Assembly (NCBI GenBank): GCA_029216955.1
Contig: JANAVB010010791.1
Span: forward strand, 6,361,338-6,425,337
Length of the DNA stretch: 64,000 nucleotides
Direction of reading: 5' to 3'
Source of the DNA: Iris pallida
Lineage: Eukaryota > Streptophyta > Magnoliopsida > Asparagales > Iridaceae
A program made the translations under genes and the position numbers. The notes beneath the pieces were generated by a model, which saw only the letters and a program-made list of their open reading frames with translations, was not told the origin of the DNA and searched no databases. Of the stretch, positions 21,507-33,026 are shown piece by piece; the first letter of the stretch is position 1, and each line of letters starts with the position of its first letter.

Positions 21507-21618
21507 CTTAGTAAAATGGTTCATTTTAGGTTGCCCTTAGTAAAAATATAAGTACAGGATGGTTGCCCTTAGTAGGTTGGTGGCCCTTAGTAAATGGGGG
21601 TGGCCTTTAACATTTGCC
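21507..21618 (-). repeat. MULE right terminal inverted repeat and subterminal motifs
   Basis: The outer 44 bp (21575-21618) are the inverted partner of 1689-1733. Four GCCCTTAGTA motifs lie at about 21507, 21533, 21566 and 21587, equivalent to the TACTAAGGGC copies at the left end. Such repeated subterminal motifs usually bind the transposase. Confidence 0.85.
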
Positions 21619-21753
21619 AAAAAGAAAAAGAGAGAATGAGTAATAGAAGAGAGAAAGTTATCCCCTACTCAGAGAAAGGAACAGAAGCAGAAGAAGACAA
21701 TAATGGAGAGAAAGAGAAGAGAGAGAGCGTTGTGAGCGGAGAGAAGGGAGTGC

Positions 21754-21795
<42 letters not shown>

Positions 21796-23363
21796 GAGAG
21801 GAGCTGGATCGGAAGAGCGAGGGAGAGGAGGAGTAGTACAGGAGCTCACTGGCGGCTTGTGCTCGTCGCGATGGTGTTGGGGAAGCTGTTCTGGTGGGGG
21901 CGCACGGATCTGGAGTCTGCGGAGGATCACGGAGGAAGCGCAGCGCTGGACGAGGCGGCGGCGACGGGAAGGTCCTGTACCGACGGTGGATTTGTGAGGC
22001 GTCGGGCTGGCTGGAGAAGAGATGGAGGCTGGCACAGGATCTGGCCAGGCGGTGAGAGGGCTCGAGCGACGGCGGCTGTCACGGCGGGCGCGGATGAAGA
22101 TAATAGTGGTGCATGGGTGCCGGGAAGGTCGGAATATAGGTGATCGGGCTCCAGCGAAGGTTTGCTATTTATCTATTTTTTTTCTGGTTGTGGTGGTCGT
22201 GATCTAGAGGCGGGTTGGTGAGGGGATGATGGTGGCTGGTTCGACTATGGAGGTGGAGTCGACAGGGAGTAGCGGAGAGGCGACAACGGGGTGCTGTGGT
22301 GAAGGGTTTGGTGGTGGTGGTTACATTGTGGTGGCAGTTGTTGCATTGTGGTGGTAGTGGTTGCGATGAGTGTGGGTGCCGTGGACCGTGGTGGTCGGAA
22401 AGTCATGGTGGAGGACAGGGAGAGCGGGTGGTGACGATGGCCAGGATTGGTTGGTTGCCGGCGGCAGTTGGCAGTCGCCGGCCAAAGATTAGGTATAGGG
22501 TTTGTTTAATTGTACGTGTCCTGCGTGGCACGGGGAAGATCGTGTGCAGGCCCGTGTCCGGGTGTGTCAGACACGACGTTTATGTATGTGAAAAAAATAA
22601 AGATAATGGAAAGACACACGGGTCAGACCCGAGGCCGTCACGGTTGGACACGGACACGATGTACGACACTTGTAGTGGAGAAATTTGTGGAGATAATTTT
22701 CTGGAGGAAAACTATAGAGAGGCTTCCCTATATATAGGGGATGGAACTCCTAGTTGGATAAGGAGTAGAAACCTTTTAGATAAATCTCACATTTATTTAA
22801 AAATTTAATTTAAATTTAGTTCAATAAATCCAATCCTAATTTAAATGAAAATAATTATTTAAACACCAAAATACTTTTTTTATAAAATAAAATAATTTCA
22901 AATAAATTAAATATTTTTTCATAAATAAAAATAAATTAATAACTTTTTCAAAAAAAAAGATAAATTTTACAAACGATACATGAATATATTTTCATGTATC
23001 TCGCACACAAATAGGATGAAACATATTTACATAAATATTAATTTCGAAATTGGTACTTATATTTGTATAATAAATTTAGCTTTTATGTAAAAAAATAAAA
23101 TAATAAAGTATGACAAAAATTTGGTATGACAACAAGCAAAAGATTACCATATAAGTTTTTCGAATAATAATATTTATTCGCCATAGTTATTTAAAAACTT
23201 ATAACAAATAAAAGTACCATATAAGTATTTCGAATAAGAATATTTATTTGCTTTATAATTTTTTTTATAATAAATAAAAATAATTAAATATTTTATATAT
23301 ATGTATTCGTATTTATCGTACAAATACAAAATAAAAACTATAGTGAAATTTTGGGAGTTTACA
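21619..23363 (-). mobile_element. LTR of family C, right part
   Basis: Continues the LTR begun at 1-1688. On the minus strand it starts TGTAAACTCCC at 23363, has a TATATATA box (22729-22736), a GC-rich leader with CGTGTCC motifs (22520-22665) and a GA-rich tract (21750-21800). This matches the LTR plan of element B. The right flank (CAGTTGCAT) is not a pre-LTR motif, so C is either a solo LTR or the 5' LTR of an element that continues to the left. Open frames at 21859-22808 are not supported as genes. Confidence 0.75.
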
Positions 23364-23376
23364 CAGTTGCATATTG

Positions 23377-23460
23377 AAAGGAGCCAATTAATGGGGGGGG
23401 GGGGTTTGGATGTACTATAAATATAGATTTACATCATGTATGAAAGGAGTCAATTAATGG
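23377..23460. repeat. Diverged tandem repeat, first units
   Basis: Units starting GGAGCCAATTAATGGG followed by TTTGGATGTACT occur at 23380 and 23443. The repeat resumes at 24344 after a small transposon, at 24481, and at 34933 after the MITE. The unit contains GATTTATAATGCG and GCTAGGATTTGTACTTT. Confidence 0.65.
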
Positions 23461-24341
23461 GACTGTTTGGATAGATGTAACTTTTTGGAAGTATGAAAGT
23501 GCACTTATATCATGATGAGTTGCAGGGCACTTGCAGCAAGTGGCACTTATCAAAATGTGTTTGGATAGAGTACTTTTTTTGTGCTGCAAGTGGAAGAAAA
23601 ATTGGTTTGGTATTTGGATAGTTGTTGTAAGTGAAAAATCTAGGTATGGTTAATCTAGGTATGGTTATCCTCCAATTTTTTTTTATTTATATAAATTAGC
23701 TCTCTCTCTCTTTCTCTCTCTCTCTGTTATATTTTTTTCTCAAAAAAATCACACCTCCCCACCACCACCACCACCACCACCACCTCCTCTCTCCGTAGCC
23801 ACGTCTCCTCCCCACCACCGCCACCACTCTCCACCACCACCGCCACCTCCTCCTCTCTCCATCGTCAGGTCTCCTCCCCCCTCTCCCACCACCACCGTCA
23901 CTACTCCCCATGCCACCTCCTCTCTCCGTCGCCGCGTCTCCCCTCCCACCACCGTCACCACTCCCCATCACCACTGCCACCTCATCCTCTCTCCGCACCA
24001 CCGCTACCACTCCCCACCATCATCGCCACCTCCTCCTCTCTCCGTTGCCACCAGCAGCAATGGCCGGGAGCAAAGGGAGGAAGAGGAGGAGGACCGGCAC
24101 CGGCAGTGGTGGTGGGGAGCTGCAACTCCTCCTTTCTCTTTCCACTTCCTTCCCACTTCCTTCCCTTTTTTGATGTAACTTGGTTGTAACAAAAAATTTA
24201 GGAGCTGCAACTATTGTTGCATAGATTAGATACTTACAATGTCCGATTTTTGCACGAGCCAAATGTTGCAACTGCCGCGAGCTCCGACCAGTTGCAGTAA
24301 AAGGCTCTACTTGCAAGGGACTTCCTCCGAACCAAACATTC
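23461..24341. mobile_element. Non-autonomous TIR element of about 880 bp (hAT or PIF/Harbinger type)
   Basis: Inverted ends GACTGTTTGG / GAATGTTTGG (10 bp, one mismatch) flanked by related ATTAATGG / TCTAATGG, inserted in the tandem repeat. The interior is CT-rich, CCA-rich and CACCACC-rich simple sequence (23700-24110) without a real gene. A TAA duplication (PIF type) and an 8-bp duplication with mismatches (hAT type) are both possible. Confidence 0.55.
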
Positions 24342-24514
24342 TCTAATGGGGGTCGATTTTGGATGTACTGTACATATGGATTTATAATGCGTTGTTATAA
24401 TATAGTACAGTACACATTTGCTAGGATTTGTACTTTATGATTAATAGTAATGTATAATAGTATATGTAGGCATAGTTGTAGGAGCCAATTAATGGGTGGT
24501 CGGTTTTGGATACA
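24342..24514. repeat. Tandem repeat, further units
   Basis: TAATGGGGGTCGATTTTGGATGTACT... to GCTAGGATTTGTACTTT, then a new unit GGAGCCAATTAATGGGTGG. Positions 24370-24440 are nearly identical to 34930-34985. Confidence 0.65.
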
Positions 24515-24523
24515 TATTGATTT

Positions 24524-24910
24524 GAGTAATGCTATTCGTACCTCCAAATGTCCCTCCAATACATCACTCCTTATGTGGCAGCTGACGTGGTATGTTAAAT
24601 AATATTATGTGTCATCGGGCATGACTGATGACATGACAAATTTTAACCCAAAAAGTTAATTACCCAATTTTGTCCATATTAATTTAATGTTAATATTAAT
24701 TAATGTTAATGTTAATTTAATGTTAATATTAATATTAATTAATGTTAATGTTAATGTTAATGTTAATGCTATATTATTGTTAATGTTAACGATAATATTA
24801 ATTTTAATGTTAGTGTTAATGTTAACATTAATTTTAATGTTAATTTGAATTTTAAAATTTGCTACGTCAGCTGCCACATCAACATATCACGTCAGCTGCC
24901 ACGTAAGGAG
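24524..24910. mobile_element. MULE-type MITE, left part (split by element B)
   Basis: Left end GAGTAATGCTATTCGTACC matches the inverse of the right end at 34880-34923 (GGTACAAATAGCATTATTC). A 9-bp duplication TATTGATTT lies at 24515-24523 and 34924-34932, the Mutator hallmark. The interior has repeated TAATGTTAATGT units (24680-24850) between CAGCTGACGTGG-type inverted sequences. No coding capacity. Without element B and its extra AGGAG it is 431 bp. Confidence 0.85.
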
Positions 24911-26513
24911 TGTAACGCCCCAGTCCCAAAATACGTAGGACTAAGTACGTAGACATGCCAGCTGTAGATATACGAAAAATACTCCAATGTATGGAATCCT
25001 CGTATAAATACATAAGCTGTAAAATGTAAAGAACCAAGACATGCTAAATCTCATCCACAAATATATAATAAAATAAAGATAGAATCAACTTGAACAGTTA
25101 TGGTACAATCGTTGGACGAAGACAAAGTCCACTACCAACTATCTCAATGATATAAATGTACAAGAAAGCAAACGACAAAATGATAAAACGAACCAAGAGC
25201 AATCAGCTTCGAGAAATGGAGAAGATCACGGCCTTGGCTAGAACGCTTGCAGAAAACATGAACACACACCTGGGGAATAAACCAGGTCCTCAGAGGGACG
25301 TAACAAGACACATAATATCATGCCAATAAACTGAATAGTAAGAGCTCAATAGAAAATATACATGCGTAAAGGTTCCTAACCATTCTATGTGATATATACT
25401 TTGAGAAGACAACGTTCTGCACAGGAGCTTAGGTGTTCAGCATAGATGGAGAGAGAGTGGTAGTAGGTAGCGCTCATAAGAGACACTATCGACCATGGGC
25501 AGAAAGTAGCTCTCATACGAGAACTATCGGCCCCGGGGCAGTAAGTAGCGCTGATACGAGACACTATCGGCCCAAATCTATGTGTGTACTGAACATGTAG
25601 CCCCTACGCTAATAACTGTCTCCCCCTCCCCATGATACAATACATGTGTCGACTCCACGATACTGTTTAATCCTTAATAACTGCCAAGGCTTCTACATAA
25701 TCTATTGGCAGTTATATCCTAACGCACGGCCTGTACGCACCGATGTACGGTCGGTACGCAAGTCCGTATCTATATGCGACTCACAACTCACACACAACCC
25801 GTGGCACATCGTGACAGTTTATGAGATGCACTAAACATACGGTGGTCCCTTAACTCTAAGCCAATTGCATAAAATATAATAATTTGCATATATATAATTT
25901 TGAAAGAACAACATAAAGAAAAAGCATGCATGATATTGAGCAAGAAATTTAAACAGTAAAGGCAAGGTGTCTTACCTAGTGTGTCGCCTGATGTGGTGCG
26001 AGGATCATGATGCCATATTTTCGTCCATTAGCCGAGGTCCATGCGAACATGGCCTGAATTTGCGAGAAAATAGGAACGCGTGAGTAGTCGAGGTCAATGG
26101 TGGAAATCGAGGATAAATCGTGAAGAACATACTCGTACAAATTTGAAAATATTTATGATACTTAAAACTATGTATAATTTTAAACAACATATCTTAATTA
26201 CATATATAATTAAAAATCATAATGTGAAACTACCTTTTTATTAGTCAAAATATTCTAAAATCGTTTTAGGGGGAGAATCTATTTTTTATCAAAATAGGAT
26301 TTAGGTCGAAGACTATATTTTAAAATGTCAATAATTTAGTAAAATATTTACGTTTGGAAATCAGTTTTGAAATTCATACATAGTCAAGCTACAATATACT
26401 TTTGTTAGCAAAATTTAAAATTTTATCATATATTTATTTGTTTAATACAACACGATATTAAGGATAATAATAATACTAGTAAATCTTTTAACAAAGTATA
26501 CTTATATGTAATT

Positions 26514-26531
26514 ATAATAATAATAATAATG

Positions 26532-26586
<55 letters not shown>

Positions 26587-26705
26587 TTACAGTAATAATA
26601 ATATTAATAATAATAATAATTCTAATAATTATAATAATATTAATAATGATAATAATAATGATAATAATAATGATAATAATAATAATAAAACTAATAATAA
26701 TAATA
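26514..26705. repeat. TAA/ATT microsatellite, 3' LTR of B
   Basis: Imperfect (TAA)n with GAT interruptions; the partner LTR has it at 32946-33136 with a different length. Confidence 0.95.
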
Positions 26706-27614
26706 CTATACTAAATCCCTAACCATTACAGCTCAATCCCCAAACCATTACTGTGAAAGAGAGAGAGAGAGAGAGGTGGGAAGAGTTTGGGAACTCACTG
26801 AGGCGGTCGCCGACGCTCGTCGAGGCGGCCGGAGGGGCGCACGGCTGTGGAGGAGTGGTCGGCGCCTTGGGTGGCGCGCTGGGCGGAGATGCGGCGGTGG
26901 ATCGGCGTCTCGGGAGGGAGCACGGCGAGAGGGTTTTCCGGTCGCAGCACGGAGTACGGCGGCGATGGGACGCCGAAGTCGGCGGAGATCGGGGAAGACA
27001 GCCTGGCGCGGAGGCGCGGAGGAGAGACGGCGCCGGTGGTGGCACGGGGATTCTCTGAGGCGGAGGAGCGGCACTGTGGATGGCCACTCGCGGCGAGGTG
27101 GCCGGAGCACGGGTTTATGGCCGGCCGCGGTGGAGGATCTGGACGGCAACGGACGCATAGCGGTACCGGAGGAAGGCGCGCTCGGCCAAGAGCAGCGGCC
27201 ATAGCGGCTCGCGGGTTTTGGCGAGGTCGGTACGGCTCACTCCGGGGTCGGTCGGGCGACAAGGGCGCGACGCGGTGCGAGCATGAACGGCGAAGGTGAG
27301 AGTCCTGTCCCCTTCCTTTTCTTTGTCGGGGGAAATCTTGGACGGTGGTGGTAATGGTGGTCCGGTGATGATGCTGGGGTTGTGTTGCTCGTGGGGTTTT
27401 GGATTCTTGGGGACGGAGGTGACGGGAATGGTTGTGGATTCTGGCTGGGTGCACCGGTGGCTTGGGAGGCTGCCGGGAGTGGTCGTACTGGTTGGCGGGG
27501 TCTAGTGGTGATGATCGGAGTTGGGGCTGTCACGACGTTTGGGGAAATCGGAGAGGTGGCGGAGGTCGAGGCTACAGGAAGAATATGGGGGTGATGGCAG
27601 GACGGAGTGGTGTT

Positions 27615-27775
27615 GTCGTGTCGGGGTGTGTCCCGACACGAGGTGGACGTCCGGCTTGTCGGACTGGAAAAATTATGTATTTGTACAAATAAAATATAGT
27701 GGATGGAGAATGGCGACACCGACACGATGCACGAATTTGATAGAAAATTTTCGGATGAGTACCTCTCCTTATATA
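27615..27775 (-). promoter_or_regulatory. LTR B promoter region with CGTGTC motifs
   Basis: On the minus strand a TATA-like TATATAAGG (about 27765-27773) is followed by CGTGTCGGTGTCGCC and CGTGTCGGGACACACC within about 160 bp. The partner LTR repeats this at 34031-34192. Confidence 0.5.
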
Positions 27776-28449
27776 GGAGGTGAGAATTCCCAGTTGGATA
27801 TAGATTAGGATAATTTAAATTCCCCAAGAGATAAATTCAATTTGAATCAATAAAAATTAAATCTAAATTTAAATTAAATTCCATTTTAAATCTAGATCAT
27901 CTAACTCAAAGATAAATATAAATTCTACCTTTAAACTTTTTAAATTAAATCCATAAAATCAAATCGAGATTTAAAATGGCCATAAAATTTCAAATATATT
28001 TTCCAAAAATACCAATAATAATAATTTCGAAAATAATAAATATTTTTAAATATCTTTTTGAATAATAAAGTATTAATAACAATAAATTTGAAAATGGAAT
28101 AAATTTATATGTCTCGTATAAAAGCATAAAATCTCGTTTTTAAATTACTATTTATATAACTTCCATGATGTAAAATAAAGTTTTGGAAATTCCAAATGCG
28201 ACACATTTTACAACTTTAAGTAATCGAAAATAAATATTTATTATTTATTTGAAAATTTAAGCTTCTAAAATAAAATATTTTTACAAAAATATGTACCTCG
28301 CACATATTCGCACTCGACGAGGCATATGAAAATATTGAGTTCATACGCGACGTATAATACGACTATGCAACGTACAAATACCAAGTAAAAATTTTGAAAT
28401 ACTCAATTTTTTTTAAAAAAATTTTAAGTAGAATTTTAGGGGGTTTACA

Positions 28450-31345
28450 TCCTACCCAACTTACAAGAATTTCGTCCTCGAAATTAAGAATAAGTAAGGG
28501 GTGAGAAGGTACGAGGGTAAGGCAACACAAATCATTGGGCGAGAAAATTGTGATTCCGATAACGACAAATAATTCACGATTTTAGAATTGAACGAGGGTT
28601 GCTAGTCAAGGTAAAAATCATGATAGTACGATGAAAGTAGCTTAAGTGGATATTTTGGGGACTTGGGGGATAGGGCTCTTCGAAGAAGGTTGCATGGCAA
28701 GTGTCTAGGTTGAGGGCACTAATGAAAGGATGATAGGAATCATTCAAGTGATTAGGGGTCACGATAGAAGATATAGGGTTGTCTAGGTTTAGAGTTGAAT
28801 CCTCGTCAAATTTCAAAAAGGTTATGAAAGTTGAATCTAGGGTCGAGGAAAAAGGCAAGTAGCTCAAGACGGAGATATAGTCATATTGGTTGGTCAGTGG
28901 TTAACTATCCCCAAGTATATACAAATATCATGGTCATTGGAGAAGGGTTTGGTCTATCTATCAATCGCAAGCTTTGTCTAGAATAGTTAAAAGGCAAAAT
29001 CCAACAAGAGTTCAAAGAGTATGTTTTGAATACCAATATGTGGTTCAACGACGATGGAAAATTTTTAGGCAGAATTGTCAAGGTAGTCGCGGATGAGACT
29101 CTAGGGCCAGGTTTAACTATGTCTCTATCCACGTTGAACAATATACAAAAAGCGAACCAAGTGCACTATGGTTGATCAGACCATAATACGTCGGTTCTGA
29201 TTAGACAATGTATTAGTGGGCGCCCACAATAAACATATGTCATGATCAAGCTTGATAAAGAATAAGCTTGCAAAACTAAGTTATTTTAGCATCATAGGTA
29301 GATAAAATAATAAGTAAAGGGTAATGATGAAAGAAGTCAATTAGTCAAAGATCTTATAAAATCTAAGTTCCGTCCGAAATTTGGGCCTATGCAGTCGGCT
29401 TGGTTGACTAGACAAGTTAGGGTCCTCTAAGTGTTATGGTCCTCTAAGTGTTATGGTCCAATGAATTTATTAATATGGTTTACTAGGAAAAAGGGTTTGT
29501 TAGGTAGTGAGATATTCTACCCAACTTACAAGAATTAAACTAATGGTGTGATAGGTCCAGCAATCAAGATAAAATGCAAGGTTAAACATGTAAGGAATTA
29601 AGTAGAACAAAATCATATATCGGGTCGAAAGAATTGAGTCGAGATCCATGGTCGATAAATATATCGATATCATGGTAAAGGTTACAGTTAGTCTTTATGA
29701 CCCGAAAGTCGTACCATAAAAATAGAGTACAAGGGGACGTGTTTTGGTGGGACATAATATACCTACATGAAGGTGGAGTTGTCTACGTCTTGCATGTAAA
29801 ATTTGTGGAAAGGAAAAGTCTAGTGTTGTGCTCCAAATATCAAAGTCACGATAGAGAACGCTGAATGATCAAAATAGAAAGTGGGTTTTCATAAGGTACT
29901 AATTAATGCACCAAAAATAAAAGGTTAGGGCACGAATGAAGACAATTAATGGAATCTCGTAGATCGAGGTAAAAATAAGTTAGGGACAGTTTCTAGAGCG
30001 AAAATAATCTCATAAAGGTATGGTCAAGGGAATGATTCTAATCATTTCTAAGTTTCAAACAATTAGATGGCCACGAATAAAAGATCTAGATTTGTGGAAA
30101 GGTCAAAGTGGGTCAAGATATGTTCATCGGTTTGGTCGATGACTACTATACTTGTGTAATTGCGATATCATAATCATAGGTGGTATGACAATCTAATATG
30201 GAATACTTCTATCTCACCAGGGTGATCTTACTTCTTTTTTTTTTGGTCCTTCACCAGTATATGATCTAATCTAGAAAAGTTAAGTTCCTCAAAAATTTTT
30301 CAATAAAATTCTCAAGATACTCCACCAAAATTTCTAATTATCTTAAGCTGCCAAGTCTAATCAAAATTTAAATCTCTAATCAATCTCGAAATAGTCCTTC
30401 TATATCGCAAATTGAACATACTACTTTTTTTTCACCAAAATTTAAATAATCCATAATCAAGACTTTAACTTGAAATCTAATCAATTTTGTCAATCATAGA
30501 TCATATGGCAAATGTAAAATTTGAAAATTTTCTTTCAAAGTCGCTTTCATATCCTCCAATTATTTAAACAAAATTTTCCATCATTTTTTTCAACTCCAAT
30601 TTAAATAAACTTATAAATCGTACGACTCAATTTTAAACCTTAAGCTCTCTCAAACTAATCTTTCGTCTTCTCTAGTTGTCTAAAAATCATAATTAAACTC
30701 CTTAAATAATTTCGAAATAAACTTTATAATATTACAATCCAAACTTTTAAAGTTAACCGTAAATCATGCATCACAATATAAAAACTTAAGTTATTTCTCA
30801 ATTGATTTCATATCCCTAATAAATCATAACCATTTCACCATTTCAAAAAAAAATTCGTAAATCAAAAATTTGTTTTCTCGATCTAGTTATCCTCTTGTGT
30901 ATACCACCTTGTAGTAACAAAAATAAAATTCTAACTATCCTTTGAAGGCGGTAATATGCTACTACCTAACTTGAAATTAACTAAACCTTAAGATCATATT
31001 TCTAGGAAAATAAATGCCTTTATACTCAAATATAACCTCAATGGATATTATTTGTCAATATAATCCTTCTAGCCATAGGGTTGACCAATAAGTATATAGT
31101 AGTGTAGTCATCTTTCTAACCATGTTTAAGCACGAGATGATAGGGTGTTGGTAGAAAGAGTTCAAGTAAGATGCAAAAATCAAGGGAAGCCACGGGAGTT
31201 GGAATATGGAAATCAAGGGAGGTCAAAGAAGGTGATCAAGTATGTGGATGAGATTCCTAGATTCTAATCCTATATTGCAGGCCCGCTTGGTACAGTCATG
31301 TAACCGAAACGACAAACTTGACCTGCATGGGCCACCACAAAAACA
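28450..31345 (-). other. Element B interior, non-coding
   Basis: No long open frame and no recognisable retroviral motif on either strand. The left edge carries the pre-LTR motif (reverse of TTTCGAGGACGAAATTCTTG, 28450-28486). The right edge carries the leader motif (31321-31345, reverse of GTTTTTGTGGTGGCCCATGC). The rest is AT-rich sequence of unknown origin. Confidence 0.8.
31321..31345 (-). other. Leader motif / putative primer-binding region of element B
   Basis: Minus strand reads TGTTTTTGTGGTGGCCCATG then CAGGT, directly after the 5' LTR. Same core as in A, E and F. Confidence 0.65.
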
Positions 31346-32965
31346 TGTAACGCCCCAGTCCCAAAATACGTAGGACTAAGTACGTAGACATGCCAGCTGT
31401 AGATATACAAAAAATACTCCAATGTATGGAATCCTCGTATAAATACATAAGCTGTAAAATGTAGAGAACCAAGACATGCTAAATCTCATCCACAAATATA
31501 TAATAAAATAAAGATAGAATCAACTTGAACAGTTATGGTACAATCGTTGCGCAGAGACAAAGTCCACTACCAACTATCTCAATGATATAAATGTACAAGA
31601 AAGCAAACGACAAAATGATAAAACGAACCAAGAGCAATCAGCTTCGAGAAATGGAGAAGATCACGGCCTTGGCTAGAATGCCTGCAGAAAACATGAACAC
31701 ACACCTGGGGAAAAAACTAGGTCCACAGAGGGACGTAACAAGACACATAATATCATGCCAATAAACTGAATAGTAAGAGCTCAATAGAAAATATACATGC
31801 GTAAAGGTTCCTAACCATTCTATGTGATATATACTTTGAGAAGACAATGTTCTACGTAGGAGCTTAGGTGTTCAGCATAGATGGAGAGAGAGTGGTAGTA
31901 GGTAGCGCTCATAAGAGACACTATCGACCATGGGCAGAAAGTAGCTCTCATACGAGAACTATCGGCCCCGAGGCAGTAAGTAGCGCTCATACGAGATACT
32001 ATCGGCCCAAATCTATGTGTGTACTGAACATGTAGTCCCTACGCTAATAACTGTCTCCCCCCCTCCCCATGATACTATACATGTGTCGACTCCACGACAC
32101 TGTTTAATCCTTAATAACTGCCAAGTCTTCTACATAATCTATTGGCAGTTATATCCTAATGCACGGCCTGTACGCACCGATGTACGGTCGGTACGCAAGT
32201 CCGTATCTATATGCGACTCACAACTCACACACAACCCGTGGCACATCGTGACAGTTTATGAGATGCACTAAAATACGGTGGTCCCTTAACTCTAAGCCAA
32301 TTGCATAAAATATAATAATTTGCATATATATATAATTTTGAAAGAACAACATAAAGAAAAAGCATGCATGATATTGAGCAAGAAATTTAAACAGTAAAGG
32401 CAAGGTGTCTTACATGGTGTGTCGCCTGATGTGGTACGAGGATCATGATGCCATGTTTTCGTCCATTAGCCGAGGTCCATGCGAACATGGCCTGAATTTG
32501 CGGGAAAATAAGAACGCGTGAGTAGTCGTTGTCAATGGTGGAAATCGAGGAGAAATCGTGAAGAACATACTCGTACAAATTTGAAAATATTTATGATACT
32601 TAAAACTATGTATAATTTTAAACAACATATCTTAATTACATATATAATTAAAAATCATAATGTGAAACTACCTTTTTATTAGTCAAAATATTCTAAAATC
32701 GTTTTAGGGGGAGAATCTAATATTTATCAAAATAGGATTTAGGTCGAAGACTATATTTTAAAATGTCAATAATTTAGTAAAATATTTACGTTTGGAAATC
32801 AGTTTTGAAATTCATACATAGTCTAGCTGCAATATACTTTTGTTACCAAAATTTAAATTTTATCATATATTTATTTGTTTAATACAACACGATATTAAGG
32901 ATAATAATAATACTAGTAAATCTTTTAACAAAGTATACTTATATGTAATAATAATAATAATAATG

Positions 32966-33026
<61 letters not shown>

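Larger units (their letters stand above)
1689..21618 (+). mobile_element. Mutator-like element (MULE) with transposase-OTU and plant-mobile-domain genes
   Basis: Terminal inverted repeats starting GGCAAATGTTAAAGG bound the element, and matching AAAAAGAA flanks lie outside. It holds two convergent genes: a transposase joined to an OTU-like protease domain (plus, from 2042) and a plant mobile domain gene (minus, from 21140). Their 3' ends overlap around 20046-20083. After removing nested element A (11,337 bp), solo LTR D (3,751 bp) and one copy of each 5-bp duplication, the MULE is about 4.8 kb, a normal autonomous size. The two-gene convergent plan resembles maize MuDR, but the second gene is different. 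It sits inside LTR C. Both genes carry stops or frameshifts, so this copy is dead. Confidence 0.88.
24911..28449 (-). repeat. Element B 3' LTR (left copy)
   Basis: Plus-strand ends TGTAACGCCCCAG and GGGTTTACA. Contains the GTAGCGCTCAT minisatellite (25470-25575), a TAA microsatellite (26514-26705), a GA tract (26755-26774), a GC-rich leader (26775-27700), a TATA box on the minus strand (near 27770) and AT-rich U3. The many overlapping GC-rich open frames are not genes. Confidence 0.9.

Noticed and set aside
21180..21524. Pro/Ser-rich minus-strand and Gly-rich plus-strand frames
   Set aside because: Produced by a G-rich tandem repeat in the MULE subterminal region.
23696..24316. Gly/Trp- and Pro/His-rich frames
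   Set aside because: Translation of CT, CCA and CACC simple repeats inside the small TIR element.
26753..27454. Several overlapping 100-220-codon GC-rich open frames on both strands (and copies at 33150-33921)
   Set aside because: They overlap in many frames, lie in the GC-rich leader of the element B LTRs, occur twice with frame-disrupting indels, and show no domain.
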